Shown: positions 34,344 to 43,017 of the stretch, one piece after another | Layout: every line of letters starts with the position of its first letter | How positions within the stretch are numbered: the first letter of the stretch is position 1 | NCBI RefSeq assembly: GCF_002305875.1 | Contig: NZ_CP022098.1 | Location: forward strand, 5,704,001 to 5,768,000 | From: Cystobacter fuscus | GTDB lineage: Bacteria; Myxococcota; Myxococcia; Myxococcales; Myxococcaceae | Direction of reading: 5' to 3' | Length of the DNA stretch: 64,000 bases | The notes under the pieces: model-generated | Database searches by the model: none | What the model was told of the DNA's origin: nothing | Seen by the model: only the letters and a program-made list of their open reading frames with translations | Position numbers and translations under genes: made by a program

Positions 34344-35465
34344 ATGACGACGACCCATCGAATCGACTCGCTGGCGCAGTACCACCTGCTGGGCCGCAGC
34401 GGCCTGCGCGTGAGCCCGCTGTGCCTGGGCACCATGACCTTCGGCACCGAGTGGGGCTGGGGCAGCCCGAAGGAAACCGCCCACCGCATCCTGGCGCGCT
34501 ACCTGGAGGCGGGCGGTAACTTCCTGGACACGGCGGACGGCTACACGGGCGGGACCAGCGAGCAGCTCATCGGCGAGTACTTCGCGCAACAAGGCGGGCG
34601 GGACGGCGCGGTCATCGCGACGAAGTTCACCGTCAACACCTCGCCGGGGGACCCCAACGCGGGTGGCAATGGCCGCAAGAACATCTACCGCGCGCTGGAG
34701 GGCTCGCTGCGGCGGCTGAAGACGGACTACGTGGACCTCTACTGGCTGCATGCGTGGGACGGCCTCACGCCCGTGGAGGAGGTGCTGCACACGCTCACCG
34801 ACCTCGTGCGCGAGGGCAAGGTCCGCTACATCGGTCTGTCCGACGTGCCGGCCTGGTACTTCGCTCGCGCGCAGACGCTCGCGGAGCGCGAGGGCCTGGA
34901 GCGCATCGCGGCGCTGCAACTGGAGTATTCGCTCGTCGAGCGCAACATCGAGCGCGAGCACATCCCAGCGGCACTGGCGCTCGGAGCGGCCATCACTCCC
35001 TGGAGCCCCCTGGCGTCGGGGCTGCTGTCGGGCAAGTACACGCGCGAGGGCGTAGGGGCGAAGGGGGAGGGCCGGCTCCCCTCCATCTCCACTTCCGGCA
35101 ACCCGGGGTTCCTCAAGCTCTTCACCGAGCGCAACTGGGACATCGTCGACGCGCTCGGGGACGTGGCCCGCCAACTGGATCGGCCTCCGGCACAGGTGGC
35201 TCTCGCGTGGGTGACGCGCCGGCCCGGCGTGGCGTCCACCATCATTGGCGCGACGCGGCTGGAGCAGCTCGAGACCAACCTGCGCGCGCTCGACGTGGAG
35301 ATTCCGGCCCCGCTCGCCGAGCGCCTGGAGGCCGCCAGCCGCCCCGAGCTTGTCCACCCGTACCACTTCTTCGAGGAGGCCTTCTTCACCGGCGGCATGT
35401 TCACGGGAGGCACGACGGTCCGGTCCGAGCCCACGTGGTTCCGGCCGGGCCCGGGTCGCCGGTAG
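34344..35465 (+). CDS. Aldo/keto reductase
   Basis: 373 residues. NADPH-dependent (alpha/beta)8 oxidoreductase with the catalytic set Asp-Tyr-Lys-His visible: NFLDTADGYTGGTSE, VIATKFTV and YWLHAWDG; cofactor region ITPWSPLASGLLSGKY and STIIGATRLEQLETNL. Divergent from a LysR regulator that probably controls it. Substrate unknown. A nested hairpin follows the stop codon. Confidence 0.93.
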   Translation: MTTTHRIDSLAQYHLLGRSGLRVSPLCLGTMTFGTEWGWGSPKETAHRILARYLEAGGNFLDTADGYTGGTSEQLIGEYFAQQGGRDGAVIATKFTVNTSPGDPNAGGNGRKNIYRALEGSLRRLKTDYVDLYWLHAWDGLTPVEEVLHTLTDLVREGKVRYIGLSDVPAWYFARAQTLAEREGLERIAALQLEYSLVERNIEREHIPAALALGAAITPWSPLASGLLSGKYTREGVGAKGEGRLPSISTSGNPGFLKLFTERNWDIVDALGDVARQLDRPPAQVALAWVTRRPGVASTIIGATRLEQLETNLRALDVEIPAPLAERLEAASRPELVHPYHFFEEAFFTGGMFTGGTTVRSEPTWFRPGPGRR

Positions 35466-35478
35466 GGCGCGGGTGGAA

Positions 35479-35543
35479 CTCCCAGGCGGCGCGGCTTGCC
35501 GGCTGGCAAGCGCTGACCTGCCTGCCCGCTGCCCGCCTGGGAG
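35479..35543. terminator. Nested hairpin terminator between convergent genes
   Basis: CTCCCAGGCGG (35479-35489) pairs perfectly with CCGCCTGGGAG (35533-35543). Inside it CTTGCC-GGCT-GGCAAG (35495-35510) forms a second stem. It serves the aldo/keto reductase and the convergent DoxX-like gene. Confidence 0.6.
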
Positions 35544-35551
35544 CGGCCTGA

Positions 35552-35968
35552 TTACCTTGGCCGCAACGCCTTCCACGCACCGGTGGACCACAGCGCCCAA
35601 CCCATCAGCACGGGCTGGAAGAACAGCCGTAGAAACCGCTTGGTATCCGTATCGAGACCGAACGCGGAAATGCGCTTGGCGTACTGGTGCAGATTGCCGG
35701 GAAAAATCAGCGCGTAGAATGCCGCCAGGCCCAGTCCCATGGGGACCTTGTGCCGTGTACTGAGAATCAAGGACAGCCCGAGTCCGATCTCGACCACCCC
35801 CGAGAGCAGGACCACGGTGTCCTTGTCCATCGGCACCCAGTCGGGCACCTGCGCCTGAAAAGGCTCCCGCGAGAAGGTGAGGTGGCCCGTGCCGGCCCCT
35901 GTCATGAATGAGCCCAGAAGCCAGCGGCCCATGTTTTGAGAAGCTGTTGTCTTGGTTTCGTTCAGCAC
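35552..35968 (-). CDS. DoxX/COG4270-like integral membrane protein
   Basis: 138 residues from GTG 35968, chosen because AAGAGGAGGG lies five bases upstream; GTG 35995 is also in frame. Three to four membrane helices (TVVLLSGVVEIGLGLSLIL, MGLGLAAFYALIFPGN). The pattern G-x-GHLTF, VPDWVPM and PGNLHQY resembles the DoxX-like COG4270 membrane proteins. Role unknown; some relatives take part in redox or surfactant-like stress responses. Lower GC than its neighbours. Confidence 0.78.
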   Translation of the reverse strand: MLNETKTTASQNMGRWLLGSFMTGAGTGHLTFSREPFQAQVPDWVPMDKDTVVLLSGVVEIGLGLSLILSTRHKVPMGLGLAAFYALIFPGNLHQYAKRISAFGLDTDTKRFLRLFFQPVLMGWALWSTGAWKALRPR

Positions 35969-36028
35969 GGGGTCCCTCCTCTTGCAGTCCGTCACCGCTC
36001 AACGGAGCAACAGGCTGTCCCTCCTTCC

Positions 36029-39000
36029 TTATTCTCCGCCGGGCCTGGCGGCCTTGAGCCGTTTCATCCACCGGTGCAACAGACTGTAGGAACGGCCGGA
36101 TGAAGAGTCCGCGTAGGCGGATGCCGCGTGGAGCCGCACTTCCACCTCCGTGCCACCCTCCGGCGCACTGAATATCCGCAGTGCTCCACCCAGGCGCCTG
36201 GCGCGCTCGAACATGCCCTTGATGCCGTAGCGGCCCGGCTTGCCGTTGTGGTTGGCGTAGAGGGGGTCCAGGCCCATGCCGTCATCCTTCACGCACAGGC
36301 TCAAACGCTGCTCGTCATAGGTCAGGGACACGACGATGGAGCGGGCCTTCGCGTGGCGTACCACGTTGGCCACCGCCTCCCGGGCGAGCATGAGCAGCTC
36401 GTCGCGGGCGGCGGCGCGCAGCGGCCTTTCGTCGCCGGTGACGGAGACGTTGACGAGGAGCTTTCCGTCCGCCACTTCCCGCGCCGCACCATCGAGCGCC
36501 GTGCCGAGCGGCCCGTCGGTCGCGCGCAGATCGGAGACCCGGTCACGCGCGGCGGTGATCAGGCCCTCGGCCTTCACGATCGCGCCCTCCATCCTTTCGT
36601 TGAGCTCGGGGTCGACGATGCGCCTGGCCACGCTGTCGAACTGAAGCACCAGGCCCTGCACGCCCTGGAGCAGCGTGTCGTGCAGTTCCCGGGCAATCCG
36701 CTCCCGTTCGCGGTGGCGCTCTTCCAGTCGCAACTGGACCTGTTTTTCGATGGCGCGGGCCCGCATCCGGTACGCACCCCAGACAATGGCCAACAGCGCG
36801 ACCACACAGGCAATGGCGAAAGCCTTTGTCTGGACCAGGGTGGGCTCGATGGTGAAGTCCAGCGTGGCGCCGGTTTCGTCCCACACGTCGTCGCCGTTGG
36901 AGGAGACGACGCGGAAGCGATAGCGGCCATGGGTGAGATTGGCGTAGGTCGCCTCGCGCAGCGAGCCGCCGTCGTGCCACTCGCCGTCCACGCCCTCCAG
37001 CCGATAGCGGAAGCGTGCCCGATCCGCCGCCGCGAGCGTGACCGCGGTGTAGCGCAGCGTCACGCTGTGGGTCCCTTCCGGCAGATGCAGATCTTCTCCG
37101 GCGAGATAGGTCCGGTCGCCGGCCCGCACGCTTTGGATCTCGGTCCGGGGTGGGCGCTCGTTCCTGAGCAACCCGGTTGGCTCCAGCCACGCGACGCCGC
37201 GGTTGGTCGCGAACCACAACCGACCGCGCTGATCCCTCACCGCCGTGGGGACCGGGCCCGCCTGCATGGCGATGCCGGGCAGTCCGTCGCGCCAGTCGAG
37301 CAGGCGGTAGTTCAGCGCACCGCCGGGCCGCGAGAACATGCTTTCGATGTCGCCAGCCTTCACCTGGACCACGCCCCGCCCGCCGTTCATCCACAGATCC
37401 CCGTCCAGCGACTCGACGATGCCGGTGATGAAACCAAAGGCGGTGTCCCGGCTTTCCAGAATCGTCGCGAAGCGCTGGCCGTCGAAACGCGCGACCCCGC
37501 TTTCGCCGGCGACCAACAGGTTCTTGTCGGTCGCGTGGATCGTGGTGGCGCGGCCGATCGCCAGCCCATCGCCCGCACCGTATCGGGTCGAGTGGCCGCC
37601 GGACCACCGGACCACTTCGTCCTCGAACGCCAGCCAGACCTCGTTGCCGGGACCGAGCGCCATGGCGTTGGGGGCGGGGCTGTAGCCGAACCGCCTTTCG
37701 GGGTGGATGCCCTCGGGTGTGGCGACGAAGATCCCACGGCCGACGATGGACAGCCACATGCCGTCCTCGCCGTTCGGTATGGAGGCCACCACCTGCGAAT
37801 CAACGGTGCCGACGGGGAGTTCGAACTTCCGCAGCGTGTCGCCCGCGCGCCGAAACACCTCCCGTCCGGTGAACCACCACAGCGCGCCATCGGCGGCGTA
37901 GGTGGCCGTGCGGTTCGGTACTGGACCGCCGTAGGCGCGAGGTGGTGCGGGAGGGTCCAGGACCAGCGTGGTCTGCCGATTGCCCGCCACCACCCGGGAA
38001 TCCAGGACCGCGAGCATGAAGCCCCCTTGAGACATTGACGCCAGCTCGGGGATGTCCTGCAGGCGTTTCGTCTGGAAGCCCGCCAGTCCGGCGTTCGTGC
38101 CTACCCACACGGTGCCCTCGGTGTCCTCGAGCACCGGCACCACCACCGGAGAGGCCAGTCCATCGGGCTGCTCGAACTTCTCCAGCGGATCCGAGGGGCG
38201 CAGGCCGCGTCCGGTCGGAATACTGGCCGGGGAGGGCAGCCGCCAGATGCCGGCCCCCCAGACGGTGAGCCAGAGGCTGCCGTCGCGGGCGAACAGCATC
38301 TGCTTGGCCCGTGCGAAGGCAGGCGCGCCCGCCGTGGAAGATGACGAAGAGGCGTCGGATGTCGGCGGAGCCGCTGAAGACGCGGGGGCGGTGCCCGGCG
38401 GGACGGACCGGGCGTGATCCGGCAGAGGCCGTGTCCCCTGGAGATCCTCGCTCAGCCACAGCCGGCCATCGGGGTCCTCCGCGAGCACGGCATCTCGGGA
38501 GATCGTTTCTCCCGTGTCATGGAACCGCCGTTCCCCCGGACGGAGGAAGACCAGCCGGCGTGGCGTGCAGACCCAGAGCACGCCGCGCCGATCGACGTAG
38601 ACATATTCCGCGGCGCCGTCGTCGTAGCCCCATTCCCGGCCCACGGCACGCCATTGCCCCGCCTCGTACCTGGCCAATCCGCTCGCGGCGGCGGCCCAGA
38701 GCACACCGTCCGGGGTGCTGGCGAACCTCAGCACACGGCCTGGTGGCATCCCCTCGTGGGGGCCGAAGACGGTGGCGCGGCCATCACGCAGTCGCGCCGC
38801 GCCTCCGGCGAAGAAACCCAGCCAGATGTCGCCATTGGGCAGCACCTTCAGCGCGTTGATGTTGGAGGAGGGCAGTCGCTGCCCCTCCCGCAGCGGATAG
38901 CGGTCGAAGCGGACCCCATCGAATCGATAGAGGCCCATGCCGGTGCCGAGCCAGAGGTATCCCGTGGGGGCCTGCTCCAGCGTCCAGATGTCGGCGGGAG

Positions 39001-39124
39001 CGCCTTCGTTTACCAGGTGCTGGGTGTAGGCGTAGTGGTCGAGGGACGTGGCCGCGGCGTCGCAGGGGCGCAGCGAAGCGACCAGTGCGAGCAGGAGGGT
39101 GATGAAGGACGACCGGGGATGCAT
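36029..39124 (-). CDS. Beta-propeller sensor histidine kinase (ligand-binding propeller, Y_Y_Y, HisKA_3, HATPase)
   Basis: 1031 residues from ATG 39124. Signal/anchor MHPRSSFITLLLALVASL, then about 12 'two-component regulator propeller' repeats (IWTLEQAPTGYLWLGTGMGL, GDIWLGFFAGG, GTVWVGTNAGLAGF, GDLWMNGGRGV, GRLWFATNRGV), a Y_Y_Y domain (RFRYRLEGVDGEWHD, TYANLTHGRYRF), one membrane helix (FAIACVVALLAIVWGAY), a HisKA_3 domain with the phospho-His in ARELHDTLLQGVQGL, and a HATPase (EAVANVVRHAKA, DDGMGLD, GRYGIKGM). The propeller senses an extracytoplasmic ligand, often a polysaccharide. No NarL-type regulator is adjacent, so it is an orphan kinase here. Confidence 0.92.
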   Translation of the reverse strand: MHPRSSFITLLLALVASLRPCDAAATSLDHYAYTQHLVNEGAPADIWTLEQAPTGYLWLGTGMGLYRFDGVRFDRYPLREGQRLPSSNINALKVLPNGDIWLGFFAGGAARLRDGRATVFGPHEGMPPGRVLRFASTPDGVLWAAAASGLARYEAGQWRAVGREWGYDDGAAEYVYVDRRGVLWVCTPRRLVFLRPGERRFHDTGETISRDAVLAEDPDGRLWLSEDLQGTRPLPDHARSVPPGTAPASSAAPPTSDASSSSSTAGAPAFARAKQMLFARDGSLWLTVWGAGIWRLPSPASIPTGRGLRPSDPLEKFEQPDGLASPVVVPVLEDTEGTVWVGTNAGLAGFQTKRLQDIPELASMSQGGFMLAVLDSRVVAGNRQTTLVLDPPAPPRAYGGPVPNRTATYAADGALWWFTGREVFRRAGDTLRKFELPVGTVDSQVVASIPNGEDGMWLSIVGRGIFVATPEGIHPERRFGYSPAPNAMALGPGNEVWLAFEDEVVRWSGGHSTRYGAGDGLAIGRATTIHATDKNLLVAGESGVARFDGQRFATILESRDTAFGFITGIVESLDGDLWMNGGRGVVQVKAGDIESMFSRPGGALNYRLLDWRDGLPGIAMQAGPVPTAVRDQRGRLWFATNRGVAWLEPTGLLRNERPPRTEIQSVRAGDRTYLAGEDLHLPEGTHSVTLRYTAVTLAAADRARFRYRLEGVDGEWHDGGSLREATYANLTHGRYRFRVVSSNGDDVWDETGATLDFTIEPTLVQTKAFAIACVVALLAIVWGAYRMRARAIEKQVQLRLEERHRERERIARELHDTLLQGVQGLVLQFDSVARRIVDPELNERMEGAIVKAEGLITAARDRVSDLRATDGPLGTALDGAAREVADGKLLVNVSVTGDERPLRAAARDELLMLAREAVANVVRHAKARSIVVSLTYDEQRLSLCVKDDGMGLDPLYANHNGKPGRYGIKGMFERARRLGGALRIFSAPEGGTEVEVRLHAASAYADSSSGRSYSLLHRWMKRLKAARPGGE

Positions 39125-39221
39125 GGGGTTTGGGGCAGGCGGCGAAGTATGGCCCATCGCGCACGGTGCGTACACGACCACCATGGGCGGGGCCGTCGCG
39201 TCGTGCCCCCGCCGTGCCACG

Positions 39222-41840
39222 TCAGGTGCGACCCGCCACCGTCCGGGCGAGGATGTTGGCGATCATGCCGCCAGCACGCAGCAGGTCGGCCTCGGCCTTC
39301 GTCTCGATGAACGCTTGTGCCGTGCCGCGCTCGATGCGCCCGTCGGCGCGCCGCAGCGTCGTCGTGATCTCCAGGTGCGGTGCCCATGCTTCCGGTGCCC
39401 AGTCGACCTCCAGCACATCACCGGGGCGAAGGCCGAGCGCCTCTGGGCGCCAGCCCTCGGGCAGGCGGAGCGGCAGCACGCCCATGCCGATCAGGTTGGA
39501 CCGATGGATCCGCTCGAGGCTGTTGGCGAACAGCACCTTGGCGCCGAGCAGCTGCACGCCCTTGGCGGCCCAGTCGCGCGACGAGCCCGTGCCATAGCGT
39601 TCGCCGGCGACGATGCAGACCGGCTGGCCCAGCTCGTGGTAGTGCGCGGCGACCTGCCAGACGGGGAGCCGCTCGCCCGTGGCGGCGAAGACACTCGCGC
39701 CGGCTCGCAGTTCGTCGCCCAGGTGGTTGATGACGCTGCGATTGGTGAACAGCCCGCGCAGCATCACCTCCCAGTTGCCACGACGCGACGAATAGACGTT
39801 GAGGTCGGTCGGGTCCTCGCCTTGCTCGATCAGCCACCGCCCGGCGTCGCTGCTCGCCGGGATCGCGCCGGCGGGTGAGATATGGTCGGTGGTGATGTCG
39901 TCGCCGACCACCATGATCGGGTGCATCAAGAGGGCTCCGGCATCGCCGCGCGGCTCGGCGAAGGCGACGAACGGCGGCGGTCGCAGATAGGTGGAGGCCG
40001 GATCCCAGGGGAACAGTGGAGTCCCCGGTGCCGAAAGCTGCTGCCAGACACGCGACGCTTCCGCCGCGCCATACGCCTGGTCCATATCGCCCGGCGCCCA
40101 GGCTTCTCGGGTCAGTTGCTCGACCTCGGCGGCGCCAGGCCACAGCTCGTGCAGCGTCACCGGCCGGCCGCTCGCGTCGGTGGTGATTGGATCGTGCGCG
40201 ATGTCCATCGCGGCATGCCCCGCCAGCGCATAGGCGACCACCAGCGGCGGCGACGCGAGCAGCGCGTTGTCCACCTGTGTGTGGACACGGCCCGGGAAGT
40301 TGCGGTTGCCCGAAAGGACGGCGATCGGCTTCAGTCCCTGCTGCTCGATGGCCTCGACAACCGGCGCTGAAAGCGGTCCCGAATTGCCAATGCAGGTGGC
40401 GCAGCCATGGCCCACCACGCCGAAGCCGAGCGCCTCGAGCGCCTCGAGCAGGCCGACCCGTGCGAGCCGACGCGCGGTCGCGGGCGAGCCCGGCGTCATC
40501 GATGTCTTGACCCAATGCGGTGTCCGAAGGCCGAGTGCGCGGGCCTTGCGCGCGACCAGGCCCGCCGCGACAAGCAATCCGGGATCGGTCGTGTTGGTGC
40601 AGGAGGTGATCGCCGCGATCGCGAGCGCATCGGGCGGCAGTGGACCCTCGCGCACCCCCGCCAGCGCTGGCGCCAGCACGGCCGGCACCTCGGCGGTCGC
40701 GAGCAGGTCCTGCGGTCGCTTGGGCCCGGTGAGTGACGGCCGAAGCTGGCCGAGGTCGACCTCGAGCAGTCGGGTGTAGCGCGGCCGTGCCTCGGGCTCG
40801 AACCACAGCTCTTGCGCCCGGGTCTGCGCGGCGACCAAGGCGACCTGAGCATTGGAGCGGCCGGTCAGGCGCAGATAGTCGAGCGTGTGCTCGTCGACGG
40901 GGAAGAACCCCGTGGTCGCGCCATATTCGGGCGCCATGTTGGCGACGACCGACCGCTGGCCCACGGTCAGCGTCGACACGCCGGGGCCGAAGTATTCGAC
41001 GAACTCGCCCGCGACCTTCATCTCGCGAAGCCTGTGGGTGACATGGAGCGCGAGGTCGGTCGCGAACACGCCGTCGGGCAGACGGCCGGTCAGTCGTACG
41101 CCGATCACGTCGGGCAGGCGGATGGAGACGGGCACGCCGAACATCACGCCCTCGGCCTCGATGCCGCCCACGCCCCAGGCGAGCACGCCCATCGCGTTGA
41201 CCATCGGCGTATGACTGTCGGTGCCGACCAGTGCGTCGGGAAAGCAGGTGAGGCTTCCGTCGTGGCCGGGCGCGGTCTCCGTGACAGTGGCGAGCCGCTC
41301 CATGTTGATGGTGTGCATGATGCCGGAGCCCGGCGGAAAGACGCGAAAGCCGGTGACGGTTCGCGACGCCCATTTCATGAAGCGGTAGCGCTCGGCATTG
41401 CGCTCCATCTCGCGCGCCATGTTGCGCTCGAGCGCGTCCTCGCGGCCGAAGAAGTCCACCGCCACCGAGTGGTCGGTCGAGGTCGCGACCGGTAGCACCG
41501 GGTTGAGGCGAGCGGGATCAACGCCTTTGCTCGCCACCACGTCGCGCATCGCGGCGATGTCGGTCAGCGCGGGACCGCAGGTCGTGTCGTGCATCAGAAT
41601 GCGGTTTGGAAGAAAGCGGATCTCCTCGTCGCTGCGCCCATGCTCCTGCCAGGCCGCGAAGTGCGCGACCGCTGTCCTCGCGTCCTCTGGCGGTTGGGTG
41701 CGCACGATGTTCTCGAGCAAGATGCGATGCACGACGGGCATCTGGCGGAAGACAGCGCCGACCGCGGCCGCGACATCGATACAGGAGGGCCTGCCCGGCA
41801 CGTCGAGCACGAGGGTCGGAGAGACGGAATGCAAGGTCAT
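39222..41840 (-). CDS. acnA: Aconitate hydratase (AcnA/IRP-type)
   Basis: 872 residues, slightly shorter than typical AcnA. Interconverts citrate and isocitrate with a 4Fe-4S cluster. Cluster cysteines: SCTNTTDPG, then two in GCATCIGNSG. Other signatures: GTDSHTPMVNAMGVLAWGVG, SGNRNFPGR, VVGDDITTDHISPAGAI, YGTGSSRDWAAKG and RIHRSNLIGMGVLPL. AcnD-type methylisocitrate dehydratase is possible, but no propionate-pathway genes are near. Its C-terminal end lies 98 bases upstream of the sensor-kinase start on the same strand. Confidence 0.92.
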   Translation of the reverse strand: MTLHSVSPTLVLDVPGRPSCIDVAAAVGAVFRQMPVVHRILLENIVRTQPPEDARTAVAHFAAWQEHGRSDEEIRFLPNRILMHDTTCGPALTDIAAMRDVVASKGVDPARLNPVLPVATSTDHSVAVDFFGREDALERNMAREMERNAERYRFMKWASRTVTGFRVFPPGSGIMHTINMERLATVTETAPGHDGSLTCFPDALVGTDSHTPMVNAMGVLAWGVGGIEAEGVMFGVPVSIRLPDVIGVRLTGRLPDGVFATDLALHVTHRLREMKVAGEFVEYFGPGVSTLTVGQRSVVANMAPEYGATTGFFPVDEHTLDYLRLTGRSNAQVALVAAQTRAQELWFEPEARPRYTRLLEVDLGQLRPSLTGPKRPQDLLATAEVPAVLAPALAGVREGPLPPDALAIAAITSCTNTTDPGLLVAAGLVARKARALGLRTPHWVKTSMTPGSPATARRLARVGLLEALEALGFGVVGHGCATCIGNSGPLSAPVVEAIEQQGLKPIAVLSGNRNFPGRVHTQVDNALLASPPLVVAYALAGHAAMDIAHDPITTDASGRPVTLHELWPGAAEVEQLTREAWAPGDMDQAYGAAEASRVWQQLSAPGTPLFPWDPASTYLRPPPFVAFAEPRGDAGALLMHPIMVVGDDITTDHISPAGAIPASSDAGRWLIEQGEDPTDLNVYSSRRGNWEVMLRGLFTNRSVINHLGDELRAGASVFAATGERLPVWQVAAHYHELGQPVCIVAGERYGTGSSRDWAAKGVQLLGAKVLFANSLERIHRSNLIGMGVLPLRLPEGWRPEALGLRPGDVLEVDWAPEAWAPHLEITTTLRRADGRIERGTAQAFIETKAEADLLRAGGMIANILARTVAGRT

Positions 41841-42234
41841 CGAGGGTCCTCGAGCGTTGGCGGGTGGTCCGGCTCAGGCCGTCAGCAAGCTTACCCACGG
41901 CACCGGAGGCCCGAGGGCCGCCCCTTGCCCCAGCGGCGCCAGGCAGGTCATCGCGAACGAGATGAGGAGCATAAGACAGAGAGGGGCTGTATGGAGGGGG
42001 GGCAGGCGAAGAGGGGCCGAGGAGGGTCGGTGGAGAGGCCGTGCATCCCCGTTGGGTAGAGCAGGGCGCTTGGGTCATCCTCGAGACGCCGCAGCCTGGA
42101 AGCGGACGAGGCTCAGCACCTGGCAGCAAGGAGGCGGCCCGTGCCGCGCTTGCGGAAGGCTTGTGGGGAAGCGTGACTGCGCGTTGGCGCGTGAACTGCT
42201 CCACCGCGCCATCACCTGTCGCCAGCGCACGTGA
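41841..42234. other. Intergenic region with no supported gene
   Basis: About 390 bases between the aconitase start and the GNAT-like gene end. Several short frames exist but none has a family-like sequence or ribosome site. The aconitase promoter should lie at its low-coordinate end. The high-coordinate end abuts an 11-bp inverted repeat, so part of it could be a decayed mobile element, which I cannot confirm. Confidence 0.5.
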
Positions 42235-42281
42235 AAGGTGTCAAACGACTCGCGGCGCCGAAACGGGTTCTTTGACACCTT
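42235..42281. repeat. 11-bp perfect inverted repeat around the GNAT-like gene stop
   Basis: AAGGTGTCAAA (42235-42245) and TTTGACACCTT (42271-42281), 25-base spacer containing CGGCGCCG. The stop codon lies in the first arm. Could be a terminator or the end of a mobile element. The box GTGTCAAACGA (42239) recurs at 44936. Confidence 0.65.
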
Positions 42282-42867
42282 CCGCGCCGGTGCTGCTGGG
42301 GGCCCGTGGTGGAAAGGAGCGGCGCTCCTCGAGCACCTGGCGCTGGCGTTCCCGGCATTCCAGCGCCCAGGGCGAGGGCTCGGTGAGGGAGATGAGAACG
42401 AGCTCCTCCCCGGGCTCCGAGTACGCCACCTTGGGAAGCGGCTGACCACGGTGGAGCAGGGGCACATAGCCCATGCGCGCCCAGAAGCGCATCCCCCAGC
42501 TCCCCCCGTAGAGGAGGTGACGGCCCGAGCGGCGATGCTGGAGGATGAGTTCGGAAAGCGCCTCCACGTGCTCAGGGCTCCGGCCCCCGAAGATGCCCAG
42601 CGCGGGCAGCTCGAGCCCATGGGCATCGCACGTGGCGAGCGCGACCTGCTTGAAGGCCGCCACCGGCTCTCGCCCCGACTCCGTCTGTACATAGAAGAGA
42701 TGATGGCGGGCAACGAAGTCGCTCGTGTCGAAAGGCATGTAGCGGTCGCCGAAGTCCGCCCTATAAGCAGCGGCGCGGACTCGCTGCATGTCCATGAAGG
42801 ACTCCCGGGCCGCCGGGTTCTCCAGGTGAAGGAACGGGACCTCCAGGGTGACGAGCTCGACCTTCAA
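42241..42867 (-). CDS. Acyltransferase-like (GNAT-fold) protein
   Basis: 208 residues starting at TTG 42867; AGGAGG seven bases upstream supports this start. It reads SFMDMQRVRAAAYRADFGDR, SDFVARHHLFYVQ, PVAAFKQVALATCDAHGLEL, then GGSWGMRFWARMGYVPLL, a helix-turn typical of GNAT and N-acyl amino-acid synthase-like proteins. The tail (after about residue 170) is low-complexity and runs into an inverted repeat. Substrate unknown. The start overlaps the stop of a 27-codon ORF (TTGA), implying coupling. Confidence 0.65.
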   Translation of the reverse strand: MKVELVTLEVPFLHLENPAARESFMDMQRVRAAAYRADFGDRYMPFDTSDFVARHHLFYVQTESGREPVAAFKQVALATCDAHGLELPALGIFGGRSPEHVEALSELILQHRRSGRHLLYGGSWGMRFWARMGYVPLLHRGQPLPKVAYSEPGEELVLISLTEPSPWALECRERQRQVLEERRSFPPRAPSSTGAEGVKEPVSAPRVV

Positions 42868-42947
42868 GGAGACGCCTCCTCACGGACGGGCTTGCACCCC
42901 GTCACGACGAACTTGTTGTAGAGCCGGGACTCGAGGACGTAACGCAT
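42864..42947 (-). CDS. 27-residue ORF translationally coupled to the acyltransferase-like gene
   Basis: ATG 42947 encodes MRYVLESRLYNKFVVTGCKP followed by VREEASP and a TGA overlapping the TTG of the next gene. About 85% of its codons end in G or C, typical of coding DNA in this genome. Too short to place in a family. It may be a leader peptide, a true small protein, or the N-terminus of the downstream protein if a frameshift is involved. The ribosome site (GGGG, close to the ATG) is weak. Confidence 0.45.
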   Translation of the reverse strand: MRYVLESRLYNKFVVTGCKPVREEASP

Positions 42948-43017
42948 GGTACCCCAAGCAGGTGCGGAGGCGTCGTGATGACGCGGCGGCGTGGCTCAAC
43001 GGCAGGCGACCGGCCCA

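Noticed and set aside
41841-42234. Degenerate transposase
   Set aside because: Short Arg/Ser-rich frames look suggestive beside an inverted repeat, but no transposase motif can be read.
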